The notes: a model not told the origin generated them from the letters alone. A stretch of 18,042 nt of DNA from Elioraea sp964533585 (GCA_964533585.1 CAZHMM010000077.1:1-18042), one strand, 5' to 3'. Shown: positions 6,284 through 14,714, counted from the first letter of the stretch. Program-made: numbers and translations.

Positions 6284-7690
6284 ATGAGCGCACGCATCCT
6301 CGTCGTTGACGACGTGATCCCCAATCTCCGGCTGCTGGAGGCCAAGCTCAGCGCCGAGTACTACGAGGTGCAGACCGCGCAGGACGGCGCCACGGCGCTC
6401 GCGACCGCCCGCGACTGGCTGCCCGATCTCATCCTGCTCGACGTGATGATGCCGGGGATGGACGGGTTCGAGGTCTGCCGACGGCTGAAGGCCGATCCGT
6501 CGACCGAGCACGTGCCGGTGGTGATGGTGACCGCGCTGGGCGAGACGTCCGAGCGGGTGCGCGGGCTCGAAGCCGGGGCCGACGACTTCCTCACCAAGCC
6601 GGTGGACGACGAGACGCTGTTCGCGCGCGTGCGCGCGCTGGTGCGGCTGAAGCGCCTGCTCGACGAGTGGCGGCTGCGCTCCGAGACGACGCACCAGCTC
6701 GGCGTGCAGCCCGAGAGCCAGGGCCTGCCGAGCGTGCGCGGCTGCCGCGCCCTGCTGGTCGACGACACCGATCTCGACGCCGAGCGCATCCTGGAGGCGC
6801 TCGGCGCCGAGGGCATCCGCTGCGACCGCGCCACCGCGCCGGCCGAGGCGGTCGAGCGCCTCGCCGCCGCGCCCTACGACCTCGTCGTGCTCGACCTTCA
6901 GCTCGCCGGCGAGGACCCGCTGCGGCTGACCTCGCGGCTGCGCGCCGACGGGGCGACGCGCGAGACGCCGGTGCTGATGGTGGCGGAGCCCGATCTGCGC
7001 CGGCAGCTGCACCGCGGGCTCGATCTCGGCGCCAACGACTACATCCTCCGCCCGATCGACCCGAACGAGCTGCGCGCCCGCGCGCGCAACCAGATCCGCC
7101 GCAAGCTCTACCAGGACCGGCTGCGCGCCGATCTCGCCTACTCGATCTCGCTCGCGCTCACCGATCCGCTGACCGGGCTGCACAACCAGCGCTTTCTGCG
7201 CGGGCATCTGCGCTCGCTGGTTGCCTCGGTGCGCGCCTCGGGCGGCTCGCTCGCGGCGATGATGCTCGACCTCGACCACTTCAAGACGATCAACGACCTC
7301 TACGGCCATCCGGCGGGCGATGCGGCGCTGCGCGCGGTCGCCGGCTGCATCCGCGCGCATGTGCGGCTGTTCGACACCGTGTCGCGCTACGGCGGCGAGG
7401 AGTTCGCGGTGGTGATGCCGGGGGCGACGCTGGCGGACGCGGTCGCCGCGGCCGAGCGGCTGCGGCGCGAGGTGGCGACTCTGGCCTATCAGCCGACGAC
7501 GGCGGACCGGCATCCGTTGACGATCAGCATCGGTGTCGCGGCGCTGACGGCGGATGCACTGGGCTCGGACGAGGCGCTGGCCGAGGGCCTGCTGAACCGG
7601 GCGGATCAGGCGCTCTACGAGGCCAAGCGGCAGGGGCGCAACCGCGTGGTGGCGCTCGAGGTGGACGGCGAGATGCTGCCGGCGGGCTGA
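6284..7690 (+). CDS. pleD: PleD-type response regulator, diguanylate cyclase (REC-REC-GGDEF)
   Basis: The 468-residue protein makes cyclic di-GMP from GTP; PleD in Caulobacter drives the motile-to-sessile transition at the cell pole. REC1 (1-120) carries the phospho-acceptor D53 in LILLDVMMPG and K105 in TKP. REC2 (about 153-275) is an adaptor-type receiver with D204 in VVLDLQLAG. The GGDEF domain (about 290-460) has DLDHFKTINDLYGHPAGD, the active site RYGGEEF (370-374 for GGEEF) and the inhibitory I-site R361-x2-D364 at the canonical five-residue spacing, so feedback inhibition by c-di-GMP is expected. ATG 6284 follows AGGA and gives the family N-terminus MSARILVVDDVIPNLRLLEA; a longer in-frame start at 6209 lacks homology. 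The usual partner divK is not beside it in this window. Confidence 0.96.
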   Translation: MSARILVVDDVIPNLRLLEAKLSAEYYEVQTAQDGATALATARDWLPDLILLDVMMPGMDGFEVCRRLKADPSTEHVPVVMVTALGETSERVRGLEAGADDFLTKPVDDETLFARVRALVRLKRLLDEWRLRSETTHQLGVQPESQGLPSVRGCRALLVDDTDLDAERILEALGAEGIRCDRATAPAEAVERLAAAPYDLVVLDLQLAGEDPLRLTSRLRADGATRETPVLMVAEPDLRRQLHRGLDLGANDYILRPIDPNELRARARNQIRRKLYQDRLRADLAYSISLALTDPLTGLHNQRFLRGHLRSLVASVRASGGSLAAMMLDLDHFKTINDLYGHPAGDAALRAVAGCIRAHVRLFDTVSRYGGEEFAVVMPGATLADAVAAAERLRREVATLAYQPTTADRHPLTISIGVAALTADALGSDEALAEGLLNRADQALYEAKRQGRNRVVALEVDGEMLPAG

Positions 7691-7705
7691 CGCCGGCGGG
7701 TCGTG

Positions 7706-7727
7706 GGCGGCGACGGGACGCGCCGCC
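7706..7727. terminator. Shared hairpin between convergent pleD and rpmG
   Basis: GGCGGCG (7706-7712) pairs perfectly with CGCCGCC (7721-7727) around an 8-nt loop in the 41-bp gap between the two stop codons. Its position suits a bidirectional terminator, though neither side has a clear T-run. Confidence 0.5.
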
Positions 7728-7731
7728 GCGG

Positions 7732-7899
7732 CTACTTGATCTTGGCTTCCTTGAAGACGACGTGCTTGCGCGCCACCGGATCGTACTTCTTGAACTCGAG
7801 CTTGCCGGTCGCGGTGCGCGCGTTCTTCTTGGTCACGTAGAAATAGCCCGTGTCGGCCGAGCTCACGAGCTTGATCAGCACGGTGTTGGCCTTCGCCAT
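7732..7899 (-). CDS. rpmG: 50S ribosomal protein L33
   Basis: The 55-residue product, MAKANTVLIKLVSSADTGYF followed by YVTKKNARTATGKLEFKKYD and a basic tail ending KEAKIK, is a complete bacterial L33 of the large ribosomal subunit. It has no CxxC pairs, so it is the zinc-independent form. ATG 7899 is preceded by GGAGAG; a much longer in-frame start far upstream is rejected because L33 begins at this Met. It lies 49 bp downstream of the S41 peptidase gene on the same strand and may be co-transcribed with it. Proximity of rpmG to pleD is a recurring alphaproteobacterial arrangement, although here the two are convergent. Confidence 0.97.
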   Translation of the reverse strand: MAKANTVLIKLVSSADTGYFYVTKKNARTATGKLEFKKYDPVARKHVVFKEAKIK

Positions 7900-7948
7900 G
7901 ATGGTCTCTCCTCGCCCGGCTCGCGCTGAAGCCCACCCACGCTGACGC

Positions 7949-9466
7949 TCAGCGGACGGCCTGCGCCGGCGCGGTCCGGCGCGCGCTTTCGTCGGGCCCG
8001 CGGAAAAGCCACAGGGCGGCAGTGATGTCAAGCACGCCGCCCTCCGCCGCCGGGCAGGCATCGCGCAGCCGCGCCGCCTCGCCCGCCGGCACTGCCCGCC
8101 CGCCGGTCGCCCGCCAGGCGGACGCGGCATCGCTGCCCCGCCGCTCGGCGAGCCCGGCAAGCGCCGCGCGCGCGGCTTCGATGCCGAGGCTCGTGCACAC
8201 CGCCGGCAGCACGCCGAGCCCCTGCAGCGCATAGCCGCCCGGCGCGATCAGGCTCGACCAGGTGACGTGCAGCTCGCCCTCGTTGGGCAGCGGCACCACG
8301 GTCTGGATCAGCCCCTTGCCGGTCGTCACCGAACCGATCACCACGGCGCGGCCGTTGTCCTGCAATGCCGCCGCCAGCACCTCGGCCGAGGAGGCCGAGG
8401 CGCCGTCCACCAGCACGGCGAGGCGCAGCCCGCCGGTGATATCCGCGCCGTCCGCGCGATGGGTGCGCGAGGCATCCGGGTGGCGTCCCACCGCCACCGC
8501 GATCACGCCGCCGGTGAGGAACAGATCGGCCGTGGTGATCGCCTGGCGCAGCAATCCGCCGCGGTTGCCGCGCAGGTCGAGCACCAGCCCGGGCGGGGCG
8601 GGGTCGCGGTGGGCGACCGCGATCACCGCGCGCGCGAGCCGCCGGTCGGTCAGCCGGTTGAAGGCGGAGACGCGCAGGATCGGCACGCCCTCCTGCCAGG
8701 TGAGCGTGACCGTCTCGGGCGCAACCATGGCGCGGGCGAGCATGATCGTCTCGGCCCGCCCGCCGTCGCGTCGCACGGTCAGGCTGACCGGCGCGTTCTC
8801 CTCGCCCTCCAGCAGCCGCTCCAGCTCCTCGGCGGACAGCCGTCCGGTCGGCCGGCCGTCGATCGCGACCACGCGCTCGCCCTCCACCAGGCCGGCCGCC
8901 CAGGCGGGCGCGTCGTCGATCACCCGCGTGATCACCGCACCGGCCGGATCCGGCTCCAGCACTAGGCCGAGCCCGGCCTCGCCCAGCCGGCGCGACCGGC
9001 CGAGCCGCGCCTCCTCGGCCGGGACATAGCGGGTATAGGGATCGAGCGTTGCCACGGCCTCGTCGAAGAAGGCGCGCAGCAACGCCTCGCGGGGCTTGCG
9101 CGCGAGCGCGGGCGAGGCCGCCGCGCCGGCGGCGATCAGCCGCGCCGCCGCCTCGGCCCAGGACGCCGGGGCGTCGCGCGGCGGCGCCGGCAGCCGATCG
9201 AGGGTTCGGCCATCCGCGCGCAGCTCGATCATGCCGTCGGCGAGGGCCGGGACGATGCGGCGGTCGGTGAGCGACAGCCCACGCAGCCCGGCGAGGGTGA
9301 GGTCGGCGAGATCGACCGTCTCGACATGCCGCTCGGCCAGCGCCGCGAGGCCGACCCGCAGCACCGAGCCCACGGTCGCGCGTGGGTCGGCCGTCGTCGC
9401 CTCCGCCCGGCCGAGCAGCACGAGCACGGCGAGCAGCCCGAGACCGAGGCTTCGCAATTCGCCCAT
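7949..9466 (-). CDS. S41 family carboxy-terminal processing peptidase with PDZ domain (CtpA-like)
   Basis: The 505-residue product is a probable periplasmic serine protease. The N-terminus has a signal peptide (GLGLLAVLVLLGRAEA, cleavage likely near residue 23). A PDZ domain covers about 160-235 (GLGLVLEP, AGLVEGERVVAIDGRP). The catalytic core has LVLDLRGNRGG (294-304), the serine motif SASSAE (357-362) and the catalytic lysine K384 in TTGKGLIQ, so the Ser-Lys dyad is intact. CtpA/Prc relatives trim proteins at their C-termini and act in envelope maintenance. The C-terminal extension after about 430 is alanine-rich with two cysteines. The usual peptidoglycan-linked partners (murein hydrolase activator, nudix) are not adjacent. 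Transcribed toward rpmG, 49 bp away. ATG 9466 gives a sensible signal peptide. Confidence 0.9.
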   Translation of the reverse strand: MGELRSLGLGLLAVLVLLGRAEATTADPRATVGSVLRVGLAALAERHVETVDLADLTLAGLRGLSLTDRRIVPALADGMIELRADGRTLDRLPAPPRDAPASWAEAAARLIAAGAAASPALARKPREALLRAFFDEAVATLDPYTRYVPAEEARLGRSRRLGEAGLGLVLEPDPAGAVITRVIDDAPAWAAGLVEGERVVAIDGRPTGRLSAEELERLLEGEENAPVSLTVRRDGGRAETIMLARAMVAPETVTLTWQEGVPILRVSAFNRLTDRRLARAVIAVAHRDPAPPGLVLDLRGNRGGLLRQAITTADLFLTGGVIAVAVGRHPDASRTHRADGADITGGLRLAVLVDGASASSAEVLAAALQDNGRAVVIGSVTTGKGLIQTVVPLPNEGELHVTWSSLIAPGGYALQGLGVLPAVCTSLGIEAARAALAGLAERRGSDAASAWRATGGRAVPAGEAARLRDACPAAEGGVLDITAALWLFRGPDESARRTAPAQAVR

Positions 9467-9585
9467 ACCGAGTCGTCCCCGAGTGTTCGCATCGTAGAAT
9501 GCGGCACTGCACCAAGAAAGCGCTCGTTGCGGCGTTGTGATCGCCGGGCGCTCGGTTCAGCGGCGGGGCCCGGTCGGCAGCCGGC

Positions 9586-9942
9586 TCAGCTCACCCAACG
9601 GAGCCGGGGGCGGGCGGCTCCCTTCGGCCAGTCCTTGCAGAGCCGCGGCACGAACCCGCCGAGGCAGCCCTGGGGCGCGGCGCAGACCGCGTCGATCTCG
9701 GCCTGGGTCTCGACCGGGACGAAGGTGACGTATTGCGGATCGTCACCGTCGGCCCAGTCCACCTCCTCGTGGAACTCGTAGACGTAGCGCTGGCCGCAGT
9801 CGCGGCATTCCAGGAGGTAGCGCCACCAGTGGCTCTCCGCGACGAAGGTGGCGAGCCGCGCGAATTGCTGCCTCAGCGGCGTGGCGAGCGTCGCTTCCGG
9901 ATCGGTCCAGAGCGTGCACTGCGTCGGTGGCGTCGTCGGCAT
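9586..9942 (-). CDS. Small Cys-containing conserved-looking hypothetical protein
   Basis: I do not recognise a named family. The 118-residue product has SHWWRYLLECRDCGQRYVYE (37-56), an acidic stretch EVDWADGDDPQYVTFVP, and later cysteines at 87, 93 and 102. CxxC (46-49) with the spaced later cysteines suggests a small zinc-ribbon-like fold. The W-rich lead-in to the CxxC and the D-W-x-DGDDPQ-Y segment look conserved rather than random, and codon use is like the neighbours. ATG 9942 is chosen because GAGGGG lies just upstream; longer in-frame starts (a GTG at 10104) give a low-complexity extension. It is 119 bp upstream of the S41 peptidase start and on the same strand. No signal peptide or membrane segment is visible. 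Function unknown. Confidence 0.75.
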   Translation of the reverse strand: MPTTPPTQCTLWTDPEATLATPLRQQFARLATFVAESHWWRYLLECRDCGQRYVYEFHEEVDWADGDDPQYVTFVPVETQAEIDAVCAAPQGCLGGFVPRLCKDWPKGAARPRLRWVS

Positions 9943-10373
9943 GGGCCCCTCGTCCTGACCCGCTCGCCGTTCCACGACATGCGCGCCATCCGGCGCGTGG
10001 ATCGCCGGATCGGCACCGGGTCGTGTGACGGCGGGAACCACTGTCCGTGGCGGTCGCCGCCCCGGCAACCCCAGCCGCGTCCGCGACTCTCCCTCGTGAG
10101 CCACAAACCACAGGACTTGATATTCTTCCGATACGGGCGCGGCCGGCGAGCGGCCCGGCGCAAGGCGCCGTGTGCTCGCCCTTGCTGGTGTCGGCTCAGC
10201 GGCTTTCCGTCTCTGTCATTCCTGGTTGGAGGTCCACCCGATGCTGCGCGTCCCGTCCGGTTGCCCGTGCTGCGGTGGTGCGCTGGACGGCCTCCTGGCC
10301 GCCAGCAGGCAGGGGAGCGCCTGGCTCTCTGGACGCGGGCACCCGCGCGGAAGGAACGGCTGCGGTGCGGCCT
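9943..10373. other. 431-bp gap with no firm gene; AT-rich patch and a doubtful small reading frame
   Basis: Between topA (ends 10374) and the small hypothetical (starts 9942) there is no convincing gene. A locally AT-rich patch at about 10104-10135 (CAGGACTTGATATTCTTCC) could be a promoter. Following it on the + strand, GGAGG at 10227-10231 precedes ATG 10241, and the frame begins MLRVPSGCPCCGGALDGLL with a CxCC zinc-ribbon-like motif. That frame then runs antisense into topA without a stop until 10819, so at most its first 44 codons are independent. A short CGCGG-GCAC-CCGCG hairpin (10334-10347) lies just beyond the topA stop and could help end the operon transcript. Confidence 0.4.
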
Positions 10374-12962
10374 TCAGGCGCGGGCGCGCTTCGGGGCCTT
10401 CGCCGCACCCCGCCGCGCCGCGCCGCGCCGCGCCGCGAGCGGCTTGCCCTTCTCGGCGAGCAGCCGCACCGCCTCGTCGAGCCCGATCTCGTCCATCATC
10501 ACGCCCTTGGGCAGGGTCGCGACCGTGGTGCCGTGCTGCACATAGGGGCCGAACCGTCCCTTGCGCACCGTCACCGCACCGCCCTTGGGGTGGTCGCCCA
10601 GCGCGCGCACCGAGTCGAGCTTCTTGGCCAGCAGCACGACGGCGCGGTTCAGCCCGACCGCGAGCACGTCGTCGTCCTTGTCGAGGCTGGCGTAGATCGG
10701 CCCCATCCTCACATACGGCCCGAACTGGCCGAGCCCGGCATGGATCGGCTCCTGCCGCTCGGGGTGGATGCCGACCAGACGCGGGAGCGAGAGCCAGCCG
10801 AGCGCCTGGTCCAGCGTGACACTCGACGGATCGGTGCCCTTCGGCAGCGAGGCGCGCTTGGGCTTGGGCGCGGCCGGCTCCTTCGCCTTGCCCTTGCCGC
10901 GCTTCGGCTTGGGCGCGTCCGGGGCCGGGGGCGGCGCCTCGCCGAGCTGCACGTAGAGCCCGTAGGGGCCCTGGCGCAGCGTGACCGGCTCGCCCGTCTC
11001 GGGGTGGTGGCCGAGCAGCCGCTCCTCGCCCTCGCCGTCCGCGCCGGAGGTCAGGTTCCGGGTGTAGCGGCACTCGGGGTAGTTCGAGCAGCCGATGAAG
11101 GCGCCGGTGTTGCCGCCGATGCGCAGGCCCAGCCGGCCCGTGCCGCAGCGCGGGCACGCCCGGGGATCGGCGCCATCGCCCTGATCGGGAAAGAAATGCG
11201 GGCCCAGATCGCGATCCAGCGCCTCGACCACGTCGCTGATCCGAAGCTCCTTCGTCTCCTCCACCGCGGCGACGAACTCGCGCCAGAAGTCGCGCATGAC
11301 CGCGCGCCACTCGGCGCGACCGCCGGAGATGTCGTCGAGCTTCTCCTCGAGCCCGGCGGTGAAGTCGTAGGCGACGTAGTGCTCGAAGAAGCCGGTGAGG
11401 AAGGCGGTGACGATGCGGCCGCGATCCTCGGGGATGAAGCGGCGGTTCTCGAGCCGGACATAGGCCCGGTCCTGCAGCACCTGGAGGATCGAGGCATAGG
11501 TGGAGGGCCGGCCGATGCCCAGTTCCTCCAGCTTCTTCACCAGGCTCGCCTCGGAGTAGCGCGGCGGCGGCTGGGTGAAGTGCTGTTCGGGTCTGGCTTC
11601 GCTCAGGGTCGGCCGCTCGCCCTCGGCGATCGCGGGCAGGATGCGGCCGTCCTCGTCCTCGGCCGGGTCGTCGCGATCCTCCCGGTAGAGCTTGAGGAAT
11701 CCGTCGAACACCAGCACGGAACCCGTTGCCCGGAAAGCGATCTTCCGGTCCTCGGACTCGATCTCGACGATGGTCTGGTCGAGCTCGGCCGAGGCCATCT
11801 GCGAGGCGGCGGCGCGCTTCCAGATCAGCTCGTAGAGCCGGCGCTGATCCTCGGAGAGCGCGTGCGCGACGTCGTCCGGGCGCAGCGTGATGTCGGTCGG
11901 GCGGATCGCCTCATGCGCTTCCTGGGCGTTCTTCGCGCGCGAGCTGTAGCGGCGCGGCTCGGCCGGCAGGTAGTCCGGCCCATAGGACCCGCCGAGGTGC
12001 TTGCGGATCGCCGCGATCGCCTCCTCGGCCATCTGCACGCCGTCGGTCCGCATGTAGGTAATGAGGCCAACGGTCTCGCCGCGGATCTCGACACCCTCGT
12101 AGAGCTGCTGGGCGGTGCGCATGGTGCGCGTCGCGCCGAAGCCGAGCTTGCGGCTGGCCTCCTGCTGGAGCGTGGAGGTGGTGAAGGGCGCCGGCGGGTT
12201 GCGCCGGACGCGCTTCCGCTCGACCGAGGTGATCCGGTAGTGCGCTGATTCTGCGGCTTTCTTTGCGGCCTTGGCGGCGGCCTCGTCGGGGATGTCGAAC
12301 TGGCCGAGCTTCCTGCCCTCAAGCACGGTCAGCTTCGCCGAGAACGGCGCGCCGGCCGCGGTCAGGAACGCGCCCTCGACGGTCCAGTACTCGCGGGCGC
12401 GGAACGCCTCGATTTCGGCCTCGCGCTCGCAGATCAGGCGCAGCGCCACGCTCTGCACCCGCCCGGCGCTGCGGCTGCCCGGCAGCTTGCGCCACAGCAC
12501 CGGGCTCAGCGTGAAGCCGAACAGGTAGTCGAGCGCGCGGCGGGCGAGATAGGCGTCGATCAGGTCGTGGTCGAGGTCGCGCGGTGCCGCGATCGCCCGC
12601 TTCACCGCCGAACGGGTGATCTCGTTGAAGACGATGCGCCTGACCGCGACCCCCTTCAGCGCCCGCTTGCTTTCCAGCATCTCCTTGACGTGCCAGGAGA
12701 TCGCCTCGCCCTCGCGGTCGGGGTCGGTGGCGAGATAGAGGGTCTTCGCACCCTTCAGCGCGGCGGCGATCGCGCGCACCTGCTTCTCGCCCCGGTCATC
12801 GGCCGACCAGTCCATGGCGAAGTCCTGCTCGGGCCGCACCGAGCCGTCCTTGGGCGGCAGGTCGCGCACATGCCCGTAGGAGGCGAGCACGGTGAAGTCC
12901 CGGCCGAGATAGGAGTTGATGGTCTTGGCCTTGGCCGGCGATTCGACGACGACGACGTCCAT
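10374..12962 (-). CDS. topA: DNA topoisomerase I (type IA, omega protein)
   Basis: The 862-residue enzyme relaxes negative supercoils through a 5'-phosphotyrosine intermediate. The Toprim domain (1-115) has VVVESPAKAKTI (3-14) and TDPDREGEAISWH (79-91). The active-site tyrosine is Y303 in GLITYMRTDG. The core ends near 600, then one four-cysteine zinc finger (C603, C606, C625, C631) and about three C-terminal repeats with the GxFGPYVQ motif, typical of alphaproteobacterial TopA, which have fewer zinc fingers than E. coli. The C-terminus is a basic Ala/Arg/Lys tail encoded partly by a CGCCG tandem repeat. ATG 12962 gives MDVVVVESPAKAKT, the conserved start; a longer frame upstream overlaps dprA. 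It is the last gene of the operon, 31 bp after dprA. The rnr gene that often follows topA in this class is not next to it. Confidence 0.97.
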   Translation of the reverse strand: MDVVVVESPAKAKTINSYLGRDFTVLASYGHVRDLPPKDGSVRPEQDFAMDWSADDRGEKQVRAIAAALKGAKTLYLATDPDREGEAISWHVKEMLESKRALKGVAVRRIVFNEITRSAVKRAIAAPRDLDHDLIDAYLARRALDYLFGFTLSPVLWRKLPGSRSAGRVQSVALRLICEREAEIEAFRAREYWTVEGAFLTAAGAPFSAKLTVLEGRKLGQFDIPDEAAAKAAKKAAESAHYRITSVERKRVRRNPPAPFTTSTLQQEASRKLGFGATRTMRTAQQLYEGVEIRGETVGLITYMRTDGVQMAEEAIAAIRKHLGGSYGPDYLPAEPRRYSSRAKNAQEAHEAIRPTDITLRPDDVAHALSEDQRRLYELIWKRAAASQMASAELDQTIVEIESEDRKIAFRATGSVLVFDGFLKLYREDRDDPAEDEDGRILPAIAEGERPTLSEARPEQHFTQPPPRYSEASLVKKLEELGIGRPSTYASILQVLQDRAYVRLENRRFIPEDRGRIVTAFLTGFFEHYVAYDFTAGLEEKLDDISGGRAEWRAVMRDFWREFVAAVEETKELRISDVVEALDRDLGPHFFPDQGDGADPRACPRCGTGRLGLRIGGNTGAFIGCSNYPECRYTRNLTSGADGEGEERLLGHHPETGEPVTLRQGPYGLYVQLGEAPPPAPDAPKPKRGKGKAKEPAAPKPKRASLPKGTDPSSVTLDQALGWLSLPRLVGIHPERQEPIHAGLGQFGPYVRMGPIYASLDKDDDVLAVGLNRAVVLLAKKLDSVRALGDHPKGGAVTVRKGRFGPYVQHGTTVATLPKGVMMDEIGLDEAVRLLAEKGKPLAARRGAARRGAAKAPKRARA
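10411..10435. repeat. Pentanucleotide tandem repeat (CGCCG)x5 in the 3' end of topA
   Basis: Five perfect head-to-tail copies of CGCCG lie in the part of topA that encodes the basic AARRGAARRG tail, about 12 codons before the stop. Because the unit is 5 bp, gain or loss of one copy would shift the frame of the last residues only. Confidence 0.85.
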
Positions 12963-12993
12963 TCCGGATTCCCGACTGGCCCGGGGCGGGCCG

Positions 12994-14133
12994 CTACCGG
13001 CTGGCGAGCGCCACCCGGTTCCCCGGCAGCCGCTCGATCCGCCCCTCGAGGTCGAGCTCGAGCAGGGCGGCCGAGACGGCGGGCGCGGAACATGGGCAGC
13101 GGCGCAGCAGCTCGTCAACCGTCACGGGTGAGGGGGAGAGCAGGGTGCCGAGCGCGGCGAGCGCCGCCGCGACCTCGTCGCCGGGCGGTTCGGCCGCTTC
13201 GGTCATCTCGTCGTGAGGCTCCGGCGGGGGCTCCTCGTCCGCCTCGGCGGGCAGGGCGAGGGCGAGCCGGAATGGCTCCGCCGGCGGGCCTTCGGGGAGA
13301 TGCGCGAGGATGTCCTCGGCGCTCTCGACCAGGTGGGCGCCCTGGCGGATCAGGTCGTTGGCGCCGCGCGAGCGCGGGTCGAGCGGCGAGCCGGGCACGG
13401 CGAACAGCTCGCGGCCGGTCTCCAGCGCGAGCCGGGCGGTGATCAGGCTGCCGGACTTGGGCGCGGCCTCGACCACGACGACGCCCAACGCGAGCCCGGC
13501 GATGATGCGGTTGCGGCGCGGGAACAGCTTGGGCAGCGCCGCGGTGCCGAGCGGCGCCTCGGCGACCACCGCGCCCGCCTCGCCGATGCGGGCCTGGAGC
13601 CCGGCGTGCTCGGGCGGGTAGGGGCGATCGAGCCCGGTCGCGACGGCCGCCACCGTGACACCGCCGGCCGCGAGCGCGCCTTGATGCGCGGCCGCGTCGA
13701 TGCCGCGCGCGAGGCCGGAGACCACGACGATGCCCGCCTCGGCGAGCTCGCGCGCGAGCCGCTCGGCGAGCACCCGTCCGCCGGCCGAGGCGTTGCGCGC
13801 GCCGACGATCGCCACGCTGCGGCGCGCGAGATGGGCTGTGTCGCCGAGCACCGCGAGGGCGAGCGGCGCGTCCTCGATCTGGGCGAGGGCGTGCGGGTAG
13901 GCAGGGTCGTCCAGCACCAGCAGCCGCGCGCCGAGCCGGGCGAGCGCCTGCTCCTCGGCCTTGGCGGCGGCCTCGTCGGGCACGGTGATCGGCCGGCCGC
14001 GCGCCAGCTTCGGCAGGGCGGCGAGGGCCGCGCGGGCCGAGCCGTGGCGGGCGATCAGCATGCGCGCGGTGATCGCGCCGATCCCCTCGGCGCGGGCGAG
14101 CCTCAGCCGGGCGCGTCGCTCCGCCGCGGTCAC
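12994..14133 (-). CDS. dprA: DNA-processing protein DprA (Smf)
   Basis: The 379-residue product binds incoming single-stranded DNA and loads RecA during transformation. An N-terminal helix-hairpin-helix-like region (RLARAEGIGAITARMLIARH, about 11-30) precedes the Rossmann-type core, which has SVAIVGARNAS (106-116), SGLARGIDAAAHQGAL (139-154), PKLFPRRNRIIAGLALGVVVVEA and SGSLITARLALE. A C-terminal winged helix (about 325-375; VTVDELLRRC, GRIERLPGNRVAL) is present. The start is taken as GTG 14133-14131, which overlaps the plsY stop as GTGA and gives MTAAERRARLRL; a longer in-frame reading upstream is the antisense of codons inside plsY and is rejected. Translational coupling with plsY is likely. 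Linker 290-325 is Glu/Pro-rich. Many non-competent bacteria also keep dprA. Confidence 0.95.
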   Translation of the reverse strand: MTAAERRARLRLARAEGIGAITARMLIARHGSARAALAALPKLARGRPITVPDEAAAKAEEQALARLGARLLVLDDPAYPHALAQIEDAPLALAVLGDTAHLARRSVAIVGARNASAGGRVLAERLARELAEAGIVVVSGLARGIDAAAHQGALAAGGVTVAAVATGLDRPYPPEHAGLQARIGEAGAVVAEAPLGTAALPKLFPRRNRIIAGLALGVVVVEAAPKSGSLITARLALETGRELFAVPGSPLDPRSRGANDLIRQGAHLVESAEDILAHLPEGPPAEPFRLALALPAEADEEPPPEPHDEMTEAAEPPGDEVAAALAALGTLLSPSPVTVDELLRRCPCSAPAVSAALLELDLEGRIERLPGNRVALASR

Positions 14134-14714
14134 CGGGACTGGCCGATGCGCGGCTCGGTGCCGGCGAGCAGGCGGCGGATATTGCCGGCGTGGCGCATGT
14201 ACACCAGCGCGGCGATCGCGACCGCGGCGGCGGCGATCCAGCGATCGGCGAGGGCGAGCGCGTAGAGCGGCGCGGCGGCGAAGGACACCAGCGCCGAGAG
14301 CGAGGAGAGGCGCGCGATCGCCGCCACCGCGAGCCAGGTCGCGCAGGCGGCGAGCCCGACCGGCCACGCCGCGCCGATCAGCACGCCGAGCCCGGTCGCG
14401 ACCCCCTTCCCGCCCGCGAAGCCGAGCCAGGGGGTGAACATGTGCCCGGCCACGGCCGCGACCCCGGCGACCGGCGCAGCGAGCGGGCCGAGCCACCAGC
14501 CCGCGAGCAGCACCGCCGCCGCGCCCTTGCCGCCGTCGAGCAGCAGCGTCGCCGCGGCGAGGTCCTTCCGCCCGGTGCGCAGCACGTTGGTGGCGCCGAT
14601 GTTGCCGGAACCGATCTTCCGCACATCGCCCAGCCCCGCCGCCTTGGTCAGCACCAGGCCGAACGGGATCGAGCCCAGCGCGAGGCCCAGCAGCGCCGCG
14701 AGCGCCAGGGTCAT
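14130..14714 (-). CDS. plsY: Acyl-phosphate:glycerol-3-phosphate acyltransferase PlsY
   Basis: The 194-residue integral membrane enzyme transfers an acyl group from acyl-phosphate to glycerol-3-phosphate, the first step of phospholipid synthesis. The three family motifs are visible: SIPFGL (15-20), then GSGNIGATNVLRTGRK (35-50) and GGKGAAAVLLAG (61-72), and HMFTPWLGFAGGKGVATGLG (91-110). Hydrophobic segments at about 1-25, 66-90, 108-135, 139-158 and 159-175 fit the five-pass topology. ATG 14714 overlaps the preceding stop as ATGA, and its own stop overlaps the dprA GTG. Its position between pyrimidine and DNA-processing genes is a conserved neighbourhood rather than a shared pathway. Confidence 0.96.
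   Translation of the reverse strand: MTLALAALLGLALGSIPFGLVLTKAAGLGDVRKIGSGNIGATNVLRTGRKDLAAATLLLDGGKGAAAVLLAGWWLGPLAAPVAGVAAVAGHMFTPWLGFAGGKGVATGLGVLIGAAWPVGLAACATWLAVAAIARLSSLSALVSFAAAPLYALALADRWIAAAAVAIAALVYMRHAGNIRRLLAGTEPRIGQSR

Noticed and set aside
6176..7936. Long minus-strand open frame opposite pleD
   Set aside because: Antisense shadow: Arg/His-rich translation without motifs, whereas the + strand has complete REC-REC-GGDEF domains.
8028..9515. Long minus-strand open frame overlapping the S41 peptidase in another frame
   Set aside because: Ala/Arg/Gly-rich low-complexity translation; the overlapping frame has signal peptide, PDZ and the Ser-Lys dyad.
10047..12248. Very long open frame on the + strand (over 700 codons) opposite topA
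   Set aside because: It is the antisense of topA. In 70% GC DNA the frame opposite a real gene is often open; the topA strand carries all catalytic motifs and this frame has none.
14134..14496. In-frame extension of dprA upstream into plsY
   Set aside because: It lies within plsY in another frame, is Arg-rich and non-homologous. The GTG overlapping the plsY stop gives the normal DprA N-terminus.
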